64,000 nucleotides of DNA from Bacillus pumilus (GCF_024498355.1 NZ_CP101833.1:1531001-1595000), one strand, 5' to 3'. Shown: positions 10,752 to 20,810, counted from the first letter of the stretch. The notes: generated by a model not told the origin, from the letters alone. Translations and numbers: made by a program.

Positions 10752-11768
10752 ATGTCGAGAAAAGATCCAAATCGACTAACAGGCAGACAAAAAGCAGCAA
10801 TCCTAATGATTTCCTTAGGGCTAGACGTGTCAGCATCTGTATACAAACATCTGTCTGAAGACGAAATAGAAAAATTAACATTAGAAATTTCCAATGTACG
10901 AAGTGTAGATACTGCTAAAAAAGATGAAGTCATCGAAGAGTTTCACAGCATTGCCATCGCGCAGGACTACATATCACAAGGCGGCCTTATGTATGCAAGA
11001 CAAGTGCTTGAAAAAGCGCTTGGTGAGGACAAAGCGGATAGCATCTTAAACCGATTGACATCCTCTCTTCAAGTGAAACCATTTGATTTTGCTAGAAAGG
11101 CTGACCCGGAGCAAATCCTAAACTTTATTCAACATGAGCATCCACAAACCATTGCGCTCATACTTTCCTACTTAGATCCAGTACAGGCTGGGCAAATTTT
11201 ATCTGAGTTAGGCGAGGATGTACAAACAGAGGTTGCGAGACGAATTGCCTTAATGGACCGCACATCTCCAGAGATCATCAATGAGGTGGAACGCATTCTT
11301 GAACAAAAGCTTTCTTCAACCTTTACGCAAGACTATACCCAAACGGGCGGGGTCGAAGCGGTTGTGGAAGTGTTAAATGGTGTAGACCGTGCAACGGAGA
11401 AGACCATTTTAGATACACTTGAAATTCAAGATCCTGAGCTTGCTGATGAAATTAAGAAACGTATGTTTGTCTTTGAAGATATTGTCACTCTTGATAGCAG
11501 AGCCATCCAGCGAGTCATTAGAGATGTTGAAAATGATGACTTATTGCTCGCCCTCAAAGTGGCAAGCGAAGAGGTCAAAGAAATTGTCTTCCGCAACATG
11601 TCCCAGCGGATGGTCGAAACGTTCAAAGAAGAAATGGAGTTTATGGGGCCTGTCCGGCTTAGAGATGTCGAGGAAGCACAAACCCGTATTGTCAGCATCG
11701 TAAGACGACTCGAGGAAGCTGGAGAAATCGTCATAGCTCGAGGCGGAGGAGACGATATCATTGTCTAG
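10752..11768 (+). CDS. fliG: Flagellar motor switch protein FliG
   Basis: C-ring protein that contacts the stator and transmits torque; 338 residues. Visible hallmarks are the middle-domain EHPQTIALILSYL motif and the C-terminal charged torque helix region (VFEDIVTLDSRAIQRVIRDV). The ribosome-binding site AGGAGG precedes the ATG. The stop overlaps the fliH start by 8 bases. Confidence 0.97.
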   Translation: MSRKDPNRLTGRQKAAILMISLGLDVSASVYKHLSEDEIEKLTLEISNVRSVDTAKKDEVIEEFHSIAIAQDYISQGGLMYARQVLEKALGEDKADSILNRLTSSLQVKPFDFARKADPEQILNFIQHEHPQTIALILSYLDPVQAGQILSELGEDVQTEVARRIALMDRTSPEIINEVERILEQKLSSTFTQDYTQTGGVEAVVEVLNGVDRATEKTILDTLEIQDPELADEIKKRMFVFEDIVTLDSRAIQRVIRDVENDDLLLALKVASEEVKEIVFRNMSQRMVETFKEEMEFMGPVRLRDVEEAQTRIVSIVRRLEEAGEIVIARGGGDDIIV

Positions 11769-12525
11769 GATTATCAAACATGAAACATCTGTTATTCCTG
11801 AGCAAGGCCGGCAAACGATTCCTTTGCAGCAAGTGGAGTTCAAAAAAGAACATCACGAAGAGGAGCTTTTCAATGAAACGGAAGCATCACAGCTTATCCT
11901 AAGTGATGCAGAAGATCAAGCAAGCCGTATTCTAGAACAAGCAAACAGTGAGCTAGAAAAAACAATGGCTGAAATCAATCAGCGCCGAGCTGATTTTGAA
12001 GCAGAAAGAATGCAGCTCATTGAAGAAGCGAAACAAACTGGTTATCAAGAAGGCTTCCAAAAGGGCGAGGCAGATGCGAACTTGCAGTACCAAGCTATGC
12101 TTGATCAAGCAAATGACATTGTCAATCTTGCGAAACAGGACTATGAAGAAAAAATTGAAAGCTCTGCTGAAGAAATTGTGGAACTGGCTTTCGAACTCGC
12201 CAAACGAGTTTGGTATGCAGCTGAGGACACGAAAGATCAATTTTTAGCTATTGTGAAGCAGGTCATTTCAGAAGTGAAAGAATATGATGATATTTCCATC
12301 TATGTCGACCCTGAACATTACGAGCATGTGATGCAATATAAAGACGAATTGATCAGAATTCTTCAAAAGGATACACATCTTGCCATATACTCGGATGAAA
12401 AAGCACCAAAAGGGACTTGTTACGTAGAAACAAGCTTTGGAAAAGTGGAAGCGAGTGTTGATACACAAATGAATCAGTTAAAAGAAAAACTCTTAGAAGT
12501 CATTGATTCAGGTGATCACAAATGA
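11761..12525 (+). CDS. fliH: Flagellar assembly protein FliH
   Basis: Negative regulator/peripheral stalk of the FliI export ATPase; 254 residues. It is largely coiled coil in the first 130 residues (Glu/Gln-rich), with a GYQEGFQKGEADA glycine-repeat helix typical of FliH/YscL. It starts with TTG inside the end of fliG, with GGAGGA about 11 bases upstream. It ends by overlapping the fliI start (ATGA). Confidence 0.9.
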   Translation: MSRIIKHETSVIPEQGRQTIPLQQVEFKKEHHEEELFNETEASQLILSDAEDQASRILEQANSELEKTMAEINQRRADFEAERMQLIEEAKQTGYQEGFQKGEADANLQYQAMLDQANDIVNLAKQDYEEKIESSAEEIVELAFELAKRVWYAAEDTKDQFLAIVKQVISEVKEYDDISIYVDPEHYEHVMQYKDELIRILQKDTHLAIYSDEKAPKGTCYVETSFGKVEASVDTQMNQLKEKLLEVIDSGDHK

Positions 12526-13838
12526 ACATAGATGTGTTAAAAGAAACGATTGAAACCGCCGATCCTTATAAACGATTTGGTAAAGTCAATCGAGTTGTTG
12601 GGCTGATGATCGAGTCCAAGGGGCCAGAGAGCTCTGTTGGAGATGTTTGTCTCATTCATAAAAAAGGAAGTAAGCGCCATCCGATCAAAGCAGAGGTCGT
12701 TGGTTTTAGAGATGAAAACATTCTGCTCATGCCTTATGTTGAAGCATCCAATATCTCACCAGGAAGTCTAGTTGAAGCGACAGGTGAGTCGTTAAAGGTC
12801 AAAGTAGGTACTGGCTTAATTGGTGAAGTCGTTGACGCATTCGGTGATCCACTGGACGGCAGTATGCTTCCAAAGGGACTTGCACCTGTTTCGACAGAAC
12901 AGTCTCCTCCAAACCCGATGGACAGGCCGCCGATTAGAGAAAAGATGGGCGTTGGTGTCAGAGTGATCGATAGTCTGCTCACAGTTGGCACTGGTCAAAG
13001 GATCGGGATTTTTGCTGGAAGTGGTGTTGGAAAAAGTACCTTAATGGGAATGATTGCAAAGCAGACAGAAGCGGATCTAAATGTCATTGCCCTTGTTGGA
13101 GAGCGTGGCCGTGAAGTTCGTGAGTTTATCGAAAAGGATTTAGGTGCTGAAGGACTGAAGCGTTCGATTGTTGTCGTCGCAACTTCTGATCAGCCCGCAC
13201 TGACGAGAATGAAAGCAGCCTATACAGCGACAGCCATTGCGGAATATTTCAGAGACAGAGGCAAAAATGTCATGTTTATGATGGATTCTGTCACGAGGAT
13301 CGCCATGGCACAAAGGGAAATAGGTCTTGCAACAGGCGAACCGCCAACTACAAAAGGATATACACCTTCAGTGTTCGCTATACTGCCAAAATTGCTTGAA
13401 CGAACTGGAACGAATCAGCTTGGTTCCATCACAGCGTTTTACACAGTGCTTGTTGATGGTGACGACATGAATGAGCCGATCGCTGATACAGTCAGGGGGA
13501 TTTTAGATGGCCACATTGTACTTGATCGTGCTTTAGCAAACAAAGGACAATTTCCCGCTGTCAATATTCTGAAAAGTATCAGCCGTGTCATGAGTAATAT
13601 AGCAAGTCATGATCACAAGGAAGCGGCCAATCGGTTCCGTCAGCTTTTATCCACTTATCAAAACGCTGAAGACCTCATTAACATTGGAGCATATAAAAAA
13701 GGCTCCTCTAAGGATATTGATGAGGCCATGCAGGCTTATCCTCATCTTATTTCATTTTTGAAACAGGATGTAGAAGAGGCTGTATCTATTGAAGACAGTG
13801 TAAATTTATTGCTCGGTTTGATGAATAGAGAGGATTGA
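12522..13838 (+). CDS. fliI: Flagellum-specific export ATPase FliI
   Basis: F1-beta-like ATPase of the type III export apparatus; 438 residues. Walker A AGSGVGKS is at about 165-172; VVGERGREVREFIE and the Walker B strand MFMMDSVTR follow. The 4-base overlap with fliH suggests coupled translation of these partners. Confidence 0.97.
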   Translation: MNIDVLKETIETADPYKRFGKVNRVVGLMIESKGPESSVGDVCLIHKKGSKRHPIKAEVVGFRDENILLMPYVEASNISPGSLVEATGESLKVKVGTGLIGEVVDAFGDPLDGSMLPKGLAPVSTEQSPPNPMDRPPIREKMGVGVRVIDSLLTVGTGQRIGIFAGSGVGKSTLMGMIAKQTEADLNVIALVGERGREVREFIEKDLGAEGLKRSIVVVATSDQPALTRMKAAYTATAIAEYFRDRGKNVMFMMDSVTRIAMAQREIGLATGEPPTTKGYTPSVFAILPKLLERTGTNQLGSITAFYTVLVDGDDMNEPIADTVRGILDGHIVLDRALANKGQFPAVNILKSISRVMSNIASHDHKEAANRFRQLLSTYQNAEDLINIGAYKKGSSKDIDEAMQAYPHLISFLKQDVEEAVSIEDSVNLLLGLMNRED

Positions 13839-13845
13839 CAAAAAA

Positions 13846-14289
13846 GTGAGATATCAATACAAATTTCAAAAGCTCTTGGAACTGAAAGAAAGTGAAAAAG
13901 ACAAATCACTCTCAGCGTATCAACAATCCGTTTCCGCATTTGAGCAAGTCGCTGAAAAACTCTATGAAAATATGAGTAAAAAAGAGCTAATGGAAAAAAG
14001 CAAAGAAGAAAAGCTGAGAAGTGGAATGAGTGTCCAAGAAATGCGTCATTACCAGCAATTTGTGACCAACTTAGATAACACCATCCAGCATTATCAGCAA
14101 CTTGTGATCATGAAACGTCATCAAATGAATGAAAAACAATCTGATTTAACTGAAAAAAACATTGAGTTTAAAAAGTTTGAAAAAATGAAAGAAAAGCAAT
14201 TTGAAAAGTTTTCCCTTGAACATAAGGCAATTGAAATGAAAGAAATGGATGATATCTCTATCAGCCAATTCATGTTTCAAGGACATTAG
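13846..14289 (+). CDS. fliJ: Flagellar export chaperone FliJ
   Basis: General chaperone/central stalk-like protein of the export ATPase; 147 residues, almost wholly alpha-helical and charged, as expected for the FliJ coiled coil. It starts with GTG (MRYQYKFQKLLELKE), 7 bases after fliI. Confidence 0.92.
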   Translation: MRYQYKFQKLLELKESEKDKSLSAYQQSVSAFEQVAEKLYENMSKKELMEKSKEEKLRSGMSVQEMRHYQQFVTNLDNTIQHYQQLVIMKRHQMNEKQSDLTEKNIEFKKFEKMKEKQFEKFSLEHKAIEMKEMDDISISQFMFQGH

Positions 14290-14301
14290 GAGTCGAGATG
14301 A

Positions 14302-15003
14302 ATGCCTAAGAAGGAAAAAGCGAAGGAATCAAGCGGCGGAAAATTTCAATGGATCTTGTTTATTGTCATCATCCCATTGATTGTGCTTGTGATTGTAACT
14401 GGCACAATCCTTTATATTGCGGGTTTTGATCTAAAGAAACCGCTCCAAAACATTCCAGTGATCAGCAGTTTGGTTGGTTCAGATGACAGCTCAAAAACGT
14501 CATCTTCACATAATGATCAACGTGATGAAGAGTTGGAAAAATTGAAAAATACCATTAAAGAGCAAAAAAATGAACTCGAAATTGCACAAAAAGACTTGAA
14601 AACAAGTGATGAAGAGATTAAAAGACTGAACCAAAAAATCAATTCACTTGAAAAAACAACTGAAAATGACGCAGAAAATACGTCAGCAAATGACAGTTCA
14701 TCAAACAACAGCTCATCAAACAATACGTCAGGCAATAACGCAGCAGGGACAACCTCTGATGGGGCAGCAGCCTCTAACCAGAAAACTAAAGGGAAGATTA
14801 CCAGCATTTATGAAAGCATGGACGCAGGGAAATCCGCCAAAATTTTATCAGAATTAAGTGATAAAGAGGCTTTGAAGATCCTTGAAGAGCTGAGCAAAAA
14901 TAAACTAACAGACATATTAGCAAAACTAACACCTCAGAAGGCAGCTACGTTTACGAAAGAGCTTGCTAAAAAAGAAGAAAGTGAAAATGGGGGTGGACAA
15001 TAA
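14302..15003 (+). CDS. ylxF: Membrane-anchored MotE-like protein YlxF
   Basis: 233 residues: a single transmembrane segment near residues 16-38, a coiled coil (about 70-115), a low-complexity Ser/Asn linker (about 120-155), and a C-terminal MgtE-N/FliG-like helical domain with the motif YESMDAGKSAKILSELSDKEALKIL in two pieces. This layout matches B. subtilis YlxF, related to MotE, a FliG-like periplasmic/extracytoplasmic factor. Its exact role in Bacillus is unclear. Confidence 0.88.
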   Translation: MPKKEKAKESSGGKFQWILFIVIIPLIVLVIVTGTILYIAGFDLKKPLQNIPVISSLVGSDDSSKTSSSHNDQRDEELEKLKNTIKEQKNELEIAQKDLKTSDEEIKRLNQKINSLEKTTENDAENTSANDSSSNNSSSNNTSGNNAAGTTSDGAAASNQKTKGKITSIYESMDAGKSAKILSELSDKEALKILEELSKNKLTDILAKLTPQKAATFTKELAKKEESENGGGQ

Positions 15004-16326
15004 GTGAAGCTATTGGATATTGGAGCCTTACAGCAATCGTCTCAAGGTCTCTCGGGACCAAAGGGGGGCGGCGTGGCATCTGCACGCGGGTTGTTTAAAC
15101 AATTACTTAGCGGGGCAGGCGTACAAAGCGGTCTAGTTAATGCTGAGACAGCGGATGCCTCTCTTTCCATCAATGATGCGATGCAAATCATTGAAAAATG
15201 GATGCAATCACCTGAAAAAGGGATCGACGGAGACCTTCTTGGCGCGCTTCAAACACTTCAAGGTCAAACGCTTGATTCGTCTGATCTCAAGTCACTAGAA
15301 GAGTTATTTCAAAAAATGGAATCATCCATTTACGGTGATCAAGCTGATAAGCAAACTTCTGAACATAGTGAGCAGCTCATACAAGTCCACTTTTTCTTAT
15401 ATCAACTGCTCAATCAACAGCCGCTCAGCTTTGATGCAAAGCTAGTGAAGGATATTGAAGCAAAGGGTCAAGACTTCATCCACTTTCTTTCGAAAAATGG
15501 GGTGGATGAGAAACTGATTCAGCAAGTAAAAGAGCAGTTTTTCTCGCAGGGTTCAGCACCAAAGCTGAATTCAATGTCTCAAAGTGAGCTGAAACACTTT
15601 AATCAGTTAATCGACCATATGATGGCGAATGCGAAAGGGTCAGATAAAGAGTGGAAAATTTCTCTAGGAGAGTTGAAAGAATTGGTCTCTCCAAGACAGG
15701 AATCTGCTCTTGCTTCCCCGGCAAAAGGTGCTGCCTCCCTTGAATGGCTCATCAAAAAGGAAGTTGTCAAAGGACAAAGCACTTCTGCACCTGCTTCTGA
15801 AAAAACGATCACTCATACGCTTTTTCAAGGTCATAAGCAGTTTTTTCAATTGCAATCAGCAGCTCCTGTTCAGCAGACACATACAACTGATGAAAAGCCC
15901 GGAACGGTTGATCAGCAAATTCTAAATACGTGGAAGCAAATGAAATTCACGCCATTTGGCAACTCAAGCGGACGCTTTACCGTTCGATTAAATCCAGAGA
16001 ATCTCGGATTTATCACAATTCAGCTGACGAAGCAAAATGGTATGTATGCGAGTAAAATTACAGCTTCGACACAGGCGGCGAAAGAGCTGTTAGAGCACCA
16101 TCTGCCGCAGCTCAAACAGGCGCTTCCGAATATGTCGGTTCAAGTGGACCGTTTCCATATACCGCTTCAATCAAATGAACAGCCGTTATTTGGACAGTTT
16201 AGTGAAGAAAACAAACAGCACCAGTCAAAAGGGCAGAATTCTCAGCAGTCTGATGAACAGGAAGCGGAATTCCAGGATGTACTGGACGCTCTTGTTGGGT
16301 CAGATGAAGAAGAGGAGGAGATCTAA
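15004..16326 (+). CDS. fliK: Flagellar hook-length control protein FliK
   Basis: Molecular ruler that switches export from hook to filament substrates; 440 residues. The N-terminal half is poorly conserved; the C-terminal domain has the FliK signature LNPENLGFITIQLTKQNG (about 330-347). It starts with GTG immediately after the ylxF stop, with GGGGGTGG upstream. Its stop overlaps the flgD start by one base (TAATG). Confidence 0.93.
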   Translation: MKLLDIGALQQSSQGLSGPKGGGVASARGLFKQLLSGAGVQSGLVNAETADASLSINDAMQIIEKWMQSPEKGIDGDLLGALQTLQGQTLDSSDLKSLEELFQKMESSIYGDQADKQTSEHSEQLIQVHFFLYQLLNQQPLSFDAKLVKDIEAKGQDFIHFLSKNGVDEKLIQQVKEQFFSQGSAPKLNSMSQSELKHFNQLIDHMMANAKGSDKEWKISLGELKELVSPRQESALASPAKGAASLEWLIKKEVVKGQSTSAPASEKTITHTLFQGHKQFFQLQSAAPVQQTHTTDEKPGTVDQQILNTWKQMKFTPFGNSSGRFTVRLNPENLGFITIQLTKQNGMYASKITASTQAAKELLEHHLPQLKQALPNMSVQVDRFHIPLQSNEQPLFGQFSEENKQHQSKGQNSQQSDEQEAEFQDVLDALVGSDEEEEEI

Positions 16327-16769
16327 TGGCAACAGTTGATTCTACTAATAGAGCAACCGCAACAACAGACACTTCTTCAAGTGCAGCAAAAAAAACAGAC
16401 ACGCTGGGACGAGATCAATTCTTGAAAATATTACTCACGCAGCTTCAAAACCAAGATCCGACAAACCCAATTGATGACCGTGAGTTTGTCACGCAGCTTG
16501 CAACATTTTCTTCTTTAGAACAGCAAATGAATATGAACGAATCAATCACCCAGCTGAATCAGGTCATGTCTACATTTGTTGCACACCAAGATCCATTTAC
16601 GACATATGTAGGCTGGATTGGTAAAGAAGTAGCGGGCAAACAAGATGATAAAGACATATCTGGCACTGTGAAGTCTGTGAAAAACATAAACAATGAATAT
16701 TTCCTATATCTAGAGGATGGAACGAAAATCAGCCCTTGGGACGTTACAACTGTTGGAGAAAAATCGTAA
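16326..16769 (+). CDS. flgD: Flagellar hook cap protein FlgD
   Basis: Scaffold for hook assembly; 147 residues, the short Bacillus form. The N-terminal signature LGRDQFLKILLTQLQNQDPT and the DREFVTQLATFSSLEQ motif are family-diagnostic. It lies between fliK and flgE as in B. subtilis (formerly ylxG). Confidence 0.95.
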   Translation: MATVDSTNRATATTDTSSSAAKKTDTLGRDQFLKILLTQLQNQDPTNPIDDREFVTQLATFSSLEQQMNMNESITQLNQVMSTFVAHQDPFTTYVGWIGKEVAGKQDDKDISGTVKSVKNINNEYFLYLEDGTKISPWDVTTVGEKS

Positions 16770-16790
16770 GCAAATCGAGGAGGAAAATAA

Positions 16791-17582
16791 ATGTTACGCT
16801 CACTTTACTCAGGAATTAGCGGAATGAAAAACTTCCAAACGAAATTAGATGTTGTAGCCAATAACGTGGCCAACGTGAATACACACGGATACAAAAAGAG
16901 CCGAATCACTTTTAAAGATATGGTCAGTCAGACAATTGCAAGCTCTGGTGGACCGACAAACAACTCAGGTTCGATCAACTCGAAACAAGTTGGACTAGGA
17001 TCTTCTTTGTCATCTATTGATAAGATCATGTCAGCGGGTGCTTCCCAAAATACAGATGAACCGTATGACTTCTATATCAATGGTGATGGATTCTTCCGTA
17101 TTGAAAGCCAAGGAGAAATTCTTTATACAAGAACTGGGAATTTCAAACCTGATTCAGAGGGCAGCTTAGTCACTCCTGATGGAAACTATCTACTTGGAAT
17201 GGATGGACAAAAAATAACGATTCCAGATGGCATTTCAAGTGTGAGTGTTGGTCCAGACGGAACGATTTCGGTTGTTGAAAATAATGTATCGAGAACCGTT
17301 GGACAGGTTTCACTCGTGTCATTCCGAAACGCAGGAGGGCTTGACAAAGTCGGAGACAATCTTTACCGCCAAACGCTAAGCTCAGGTGCACCAAGTAATG
17401 CCATCGTACCTGGTGAAGAAGGAACAGGTGTCATCCAAACAGGTAGACTTGAAATGTCAAACGTTGATTTAACAGACGAGTTTACAGAAATGATTATCGC
17501 GCAGCGCGGATTCCAATCGAATGCAAAGACGATCACAACATCAGATGAAATTCTGCAAGAGCTTGTGAATCTGAAACGATAG
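16791..17582 (+). CDS. flgE: Flagellar hook protein FlgE
   Basis: Hook subunit, 263 residues (B. subtilis hook protein, formerly called FlgG, is 264). N-terminal MLRSLYSGISGMKNFQ and VVANNVANVNTHGYKKS, and C-terminal SNVDLTDEFTEMIIAQRGFQ, are the conserved D0/D1 segments. AGGAGG precedes the ATG. Confidence 0.96.
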   Translation: MLRSLYSGISGMKNFQTKLDVVANNVANVNTHGYKKSRITFKDMVSQTIASSGGPTNNSGSINSKQVGLGSSLSSIDKIMSAGASQNTDEPYDFYINGDGFFRIESQGEILYTRTGNFKPDSEGSLVTPDGNYLLGMDGQKITIPDGISSVSVGPDGTISVVENNVSRTVGQVSLVSFRNAGGLDKVGDNLYRQTLSSGAPSNAIVPGEEGTGVIQTGRLEMSNVDLTDEFTEMIIAQRGFQSNAKTITTSDEILQELVNLKR

Positions 17583-17619
17583 GAGGTAGGGGGAGCGGTT
17601 TATCGCTTCTCTGCTTAAT

Positions 17620-17835
17620 ATGATTGAAGTGACGAGATTAAATGGCAAAGGATTTATGCTGAACGCTCTCCATATCGAGCAAATCGAAAGCTTTCCAGAC
17701 ACGACCATTACACTCGCCAATGGAAAGAAATTCGTTGTGAAAGAAGATGAAGAGCAGCTTCAAGAGAAAATCATTTCTTTCTACAGAAAAATCCAAGTCA
17801 TTTCATTGAATCAAGGAATAGAGGAGTTTGAATGA
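17620..17835 (+). CDS. swrD: Swarming motility protein SwrD (FlbD family)
   Basis: 71-residue FlbD-family protein (ylzI); in B. subtilis SwrD raises flagellar power for swarming. The sequence [20 protein letters not shown] is typical. The nearest good ribosome-binding site, AGGAGGTAGGGGG, lies about 30 bases upstream and a small AGCG/CGCT hairpin lies between it and the ATG, so the start context is unusual. fliL overlaps its end by 4 bases. Confidence 0.92.
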   Translation: MIEVTRLNGKGFMLNALHIEQIESFPDTTITLANGKKFVVKEDEEQLQEKIISFYRKIQVISLNQGIEEFE

Positions 17836-18260
17836 AGAAGAAATTAGTCGTAGTAATGCTAATCATGATTATTGCCATCGTCGGAATTGGAGCTGGCATT
17901 GTTTTTCTGCTGAATGGCTCAGACGAAGCAAAAGCAGAAAAAGAGCCGACAGCAGATGAAGTCGCAAAAGCTTCTATTGAAATTCCTGAGATTATTACCA
18001 ATTTAAAGTCTGAAGGAAATGCCGTCAAACTTGTACTAAATATTGAAACGGACTCTGAAAAAGCAAAAGAAGAGCTTGAAAAAAGAAGTTTTCAAGTGAA
18101 GGATGCCGTGATCGACATTTTATCAGACACGAATGCAGATGAACTTGATGGCAAAAAAGGCAGAGATCATTTTAAAACACTAGTCAAAAACAAAGTGAAT
18201 CACTATTTGCAAGATGGCAAGGTGAAAGAAGTTTATATAACCTCCTTTAATCTGCAATAG
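17832..18260 (+). CDS. fliL: Flagellar basal body-associated protein FliL
   Basis: Stator-associated membrane protein; 142 residues with one N-terminal transmembrane helix (about 4-28) and an extracytoplasmic domain. The pattern around [22 protein letters not shown] is the FliL domain. It starts at an ATGA overlap with swrD. Confidence 0.94.
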   Translation: MKKKLVVVMLIMIIAIVGIGAGIVFLLNGSDEAKAEKEPTADEVAKASIEIPEIITNLKSEGNAVKLVLNIETDSEKAKEELEKRSFQVKDAVIDILSDTNADELDGKKGRDHFKTLVKNKVNHYLQDGKVKEVYITSFNLQ

Positions 18261-18292
18261 AGGCGATTAATTGACACGATGGAGGTGAAGAA

Positions 18293-19291
18293 ATGTCAGG
18301 AGAAGTGCTTTCCCAGAATGAGATCGATGCATTATTATCTGCCATATCTACAGGCGAAATGGATGCAGAAGAGCTGAAAAAAGAAGAAACGACGAAAAAA
18401 GTGAAGGTGTATGACTTTAAACGTGCTCTTCGCTTTTCAAAAGACCAGATTCGAAGTTTAACAAGGATTCACGATAACTTCGCTAGACTGCTCACCACGC
18501 ACTTTTCAGCGCAGCTAAGATCATATATTCAAATTTCTGTCAGCTCGGTTGACCAAGTACCATACGAAGAATTTATTCGTTCGATTCCTAATATGACCTT
18601 ATTAAACTTATTTTATGTCAGCCCGCTTGAAGGAAGAATTATGCTTGAAGTGAACCCAACAATCGGCTATGCCATGATGGACAGGCTGATGGGCGGGATT
18701 GGCATTAGTCATAATAAGACAGAATCACTTACAGAAATCGAAACAAAGATTATCTCAAACATGTTTGAGGGAGCTTTGGAAAATTACAGAGAAGCGTGGC
18801 AGTCCATAACCGACATCGAGCCAGAGATGGCAGATTTCGAGGTAAATCCCCAGTTTGTTCAAATGGTGTCACCAAACGAAACAGTTGTCGTCATTTCTCT
18901 TAATACACAAGTTGGTGAGGTGAGCGGGGTTATTAACCTATGTATTCCTCACGTTGTATTAGAGCCTATTATTCCGAAGCTGTCTGTACACTACTGGATG
19001 CAGTCTGAACGAAATGAACCGAAACAAGAAGAAACAAAGGCCATTGAAAAACGGATTATGACGGCAAAAATACCGGTAGTCGCAGAGCTTGGGCAATCGG
19101 AAATGACGGTGGAAGAGTTTTTGAATTTGGAAATTGGTGATTGTATTGCCTTGGACAAACCAGTAAATGCGCCTCTTACTGTTATGGTCGGAAATAAACC
19201 GAAATTCTTGGGACAGGCCGGCCGCGTGAATCGGAAACAGGCGATTCAAATTCTAGATCACGACATAAGAGGTGAAGAAGATGGAGAATAA
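18293..19291 (+). CDS. fliM: Flagellar motor switch protein FliM
   Basis: C-ring protein, 332 residues. The N-terminal peptide VLSQNEIDALLSAI binds CheY-P; the middle CheC-like domain includes LMGGIGI, and the C-terminal SpoA-type surface-presentation domain includes VEEFLNLEIGDCIALD. AGGTGAAG is the ribosome-binding site. The end overlaps fliY by 11 bases. Confidence 0.97.
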   Translation: MSGEVLSQNEIDALLSAISTGEMDAEELKKEETTKKVKVYDFKRALRFSKDQIRSLTRIHDNFARLLTTHFSAQLRSYIQISVSSVDQVPYEEFIRSIPNMTLLNLFYVSPLEGRIMLEVNPTIGYAMMDRLMGGIGISHNKTESLTEIETKIISNMFEGALENYREAWQSITDIEPEMADFEVNPQFVQMVSPNETVVVISLNTQVGEVSGVINLCIPHVVLEPIIPKLSVHYWMQSERNEPKQEETKAIEKRIMTAKIPVVAELGQSEMTVEEFLNLEIGDCIALDKPVNAPLTVMVGNKPKFLGQAGRVNRKQAIQILDHDIRGEEDGE

Positions 19292-20405
19292 CGGAAGTAA
19301 ATTATCACAAGATGAAATCGATGCGCTCCTTAAAGGAGGCAGCAATGACGATATAGAGCCCGATACACTCCTTTCTGCAATGGAACAAGATGCCATTGGG
19401 GAAATCGGAAATATTTCATTTGGTAGCTCTGCAACAGCACTTTCAACCCTATTAAATCAAAAAGTGGAGATTACAACTCCAACTGTCACAGTGATTCAAA
19501 AAAGCAAGCTGAATGAGGAGTTTCCTCATCCATATGTTGCGATTGAAGTGAATTATACAGAAGGCTTTAGTGCAAGTAACCTGCTTGTGATCCAGCAAAC
19601 AGATGCGGCAGTCATTGCGGACTTAATGATGGGCGGAGATGGAACAAATGCTGACCCGTCTTTAAGTGAAATTCACTTAAGTGCAGTGCAAGAAGCGATG
19701 AACCAAATGATGGGTTCAGCAGCGACATCTATGTCGACAGTCTTTAATAAAAAGATTGACATTTCTCCGCCGCGCGTCGAATTACTCGATGTAAAAGAAG
19801 GAGAAGGCACAGACCGCATTCCAGCTGAAGAAATGCTTGTCAAAGTGTCCTTTAGATTAACGATAGGTGAACTCATAGACTCAAATATTATGCAGCTTTA
19901 CCCTATTACGTTTGCGAAGGATTTAATCGCAGAATTAACAGTCCCGACGCAAGAAGAAGAGCCTGTTCAAGAAACTCCAGTAAGCGCACCTGAACCACAT
20001 CAGGCAGCTCCGCAAGCACAGTCTGCTCCTGTGCAGCAAGCGGCACCGCCGAAAAGACAGGCGAAGCAAAAGCCAGCAGAACCTGTAAATGTGGCGCCAG
20101 TTGAATTTGAAGCGTTCAGTGAGCCTCAGCATTCAACGAGCCAGCTAGGAAATCTCGATATGCTGATGGATATTCCGCTTTCTATTACGGTGGAACTTGG
20201 TAGAACGCAGCGCAGTGTGAAAGAAGTACTTGAACTTTCAGCTGGAAGTGTCATTGAACTGGACAAACTTGCGGGTGAGCCAGTCGACATTCTGGTTAAC
20301 AAACGAATCGTCGCCAAAGGGGAAGTCGTTGTGATCGATGAGAACTTTGGTGTTCGTGTGACTGATATATTAAGTCAATCAGAAAGACTTTCTAATTTAA
20401 AATAA
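19281..20405 (+). CDS. fliY: Flagellar motor switch phosphatase FliY
   Basis: C-ring protein that dephosphorylates CheY-P; 374 residues. It has an N-terminal CheY-P-binding peptide (KLSQDEIDALLKGG), a CheC-like phosphatase domain with two active-site helices (AIGEIGNISFGSSA and EAMNQMMGSAATS), a Pro/Ala/Gln-rich linker (about 220-275), and a C-terminal FliN domain (LDMLMDIPLSITVELG). ATG 19281 gives MENNGSKLSQ and is 6 bases from AGGTG; a GTG at 19272 would add three residues. Confidence 0.96.
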   Translation: MENNGSKLSQDEIDALLKGGSNDDIEPDTLLSAMEQDAIGEIGNISFGSSATALSTLLNQKVEITTPTVTVIQKSKLNEEFPHPYVAIEVNYTEGFSASNLLVIQQTDAAVIADLMMGGDGTNADPSLSEIHLSAVQEAMNQMMGSAATSMSTVFNKKIDISPPRVELLDVKEGEGTDRIPAEEMLVKVSFRLTIGELIDSNIMQLYPITFAKDLIAELTVPTQEEEPVQETPVSAPEPHQAAPQAQSAPVQQAAPPKRQAKQKPAEPVNVAPVEFEAFSEPQHSTSQLGNLDMLMDIPLSITVELGRTQRSVKEVLELSAGSVIELDKLAGEPVDILVNKRIVAKGEVVVIDENFGVRVTDILSQSERLSNLK

Positions 20406-20432
20406 ACAAACATATAGGGAGAGAATAAGTAA

Positions 20433-20795
20433 ATGGCTACTAAGGTATTAATCGTAGATGATGCAGCATTCATGAGAATGATGATTAAGGATATTCTTGT
20501 AAAAAACGGATTTGATGTAGTAGGAGAAGCAGAAAACGGCGCACAAGCTGTTGAAAAATATAAAGAAACATCTCCTGATCTTGTGACAATGGATATCACA
20601 ATGCCAGAAATGGATGGGATCACTGCGTTAAAAGAAATTAAACAAATCGATGCTTCTGCAAAAATCATTATGTGTTCTGCGATGGGACAACAATCAATGG
20701 TTATTGACGCCATTCAAGCAGGTGCAAAAGACTTTATCGTAAAGCCATTCCAGGCAGACCGTGTACTTGAAGCAATTAATAAAACGTTAGGCTAA
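20433..20795 (+). CDS. cheY: Chemotaxis response regulator CheY
   Basis: Single-domain receiver of 120 residues; phosphorylated by CheA, it binds FliM/FliY and in Bacillus promotes smooth swimming. Acidic residues D9/D10, phosphoacceptor D54 (VTMD), the conserved Ser in MCSAMG, and K104 in FIVKPF are present. Confidence 0.98.
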   Translation: MATKVLIVDDAAFMRMMIKDILVKNGFDVVGEAENGAQAVEKYKETSPDLVTMDITMPEMDGITALKEIKQIDASAKIIMCSAMGQQSMVIDAIQAGAKDFIVKPFQADRVLEAINKTLG

Positions 20796-20810
20796 AAAAG
20801 GGTGTAAGAC

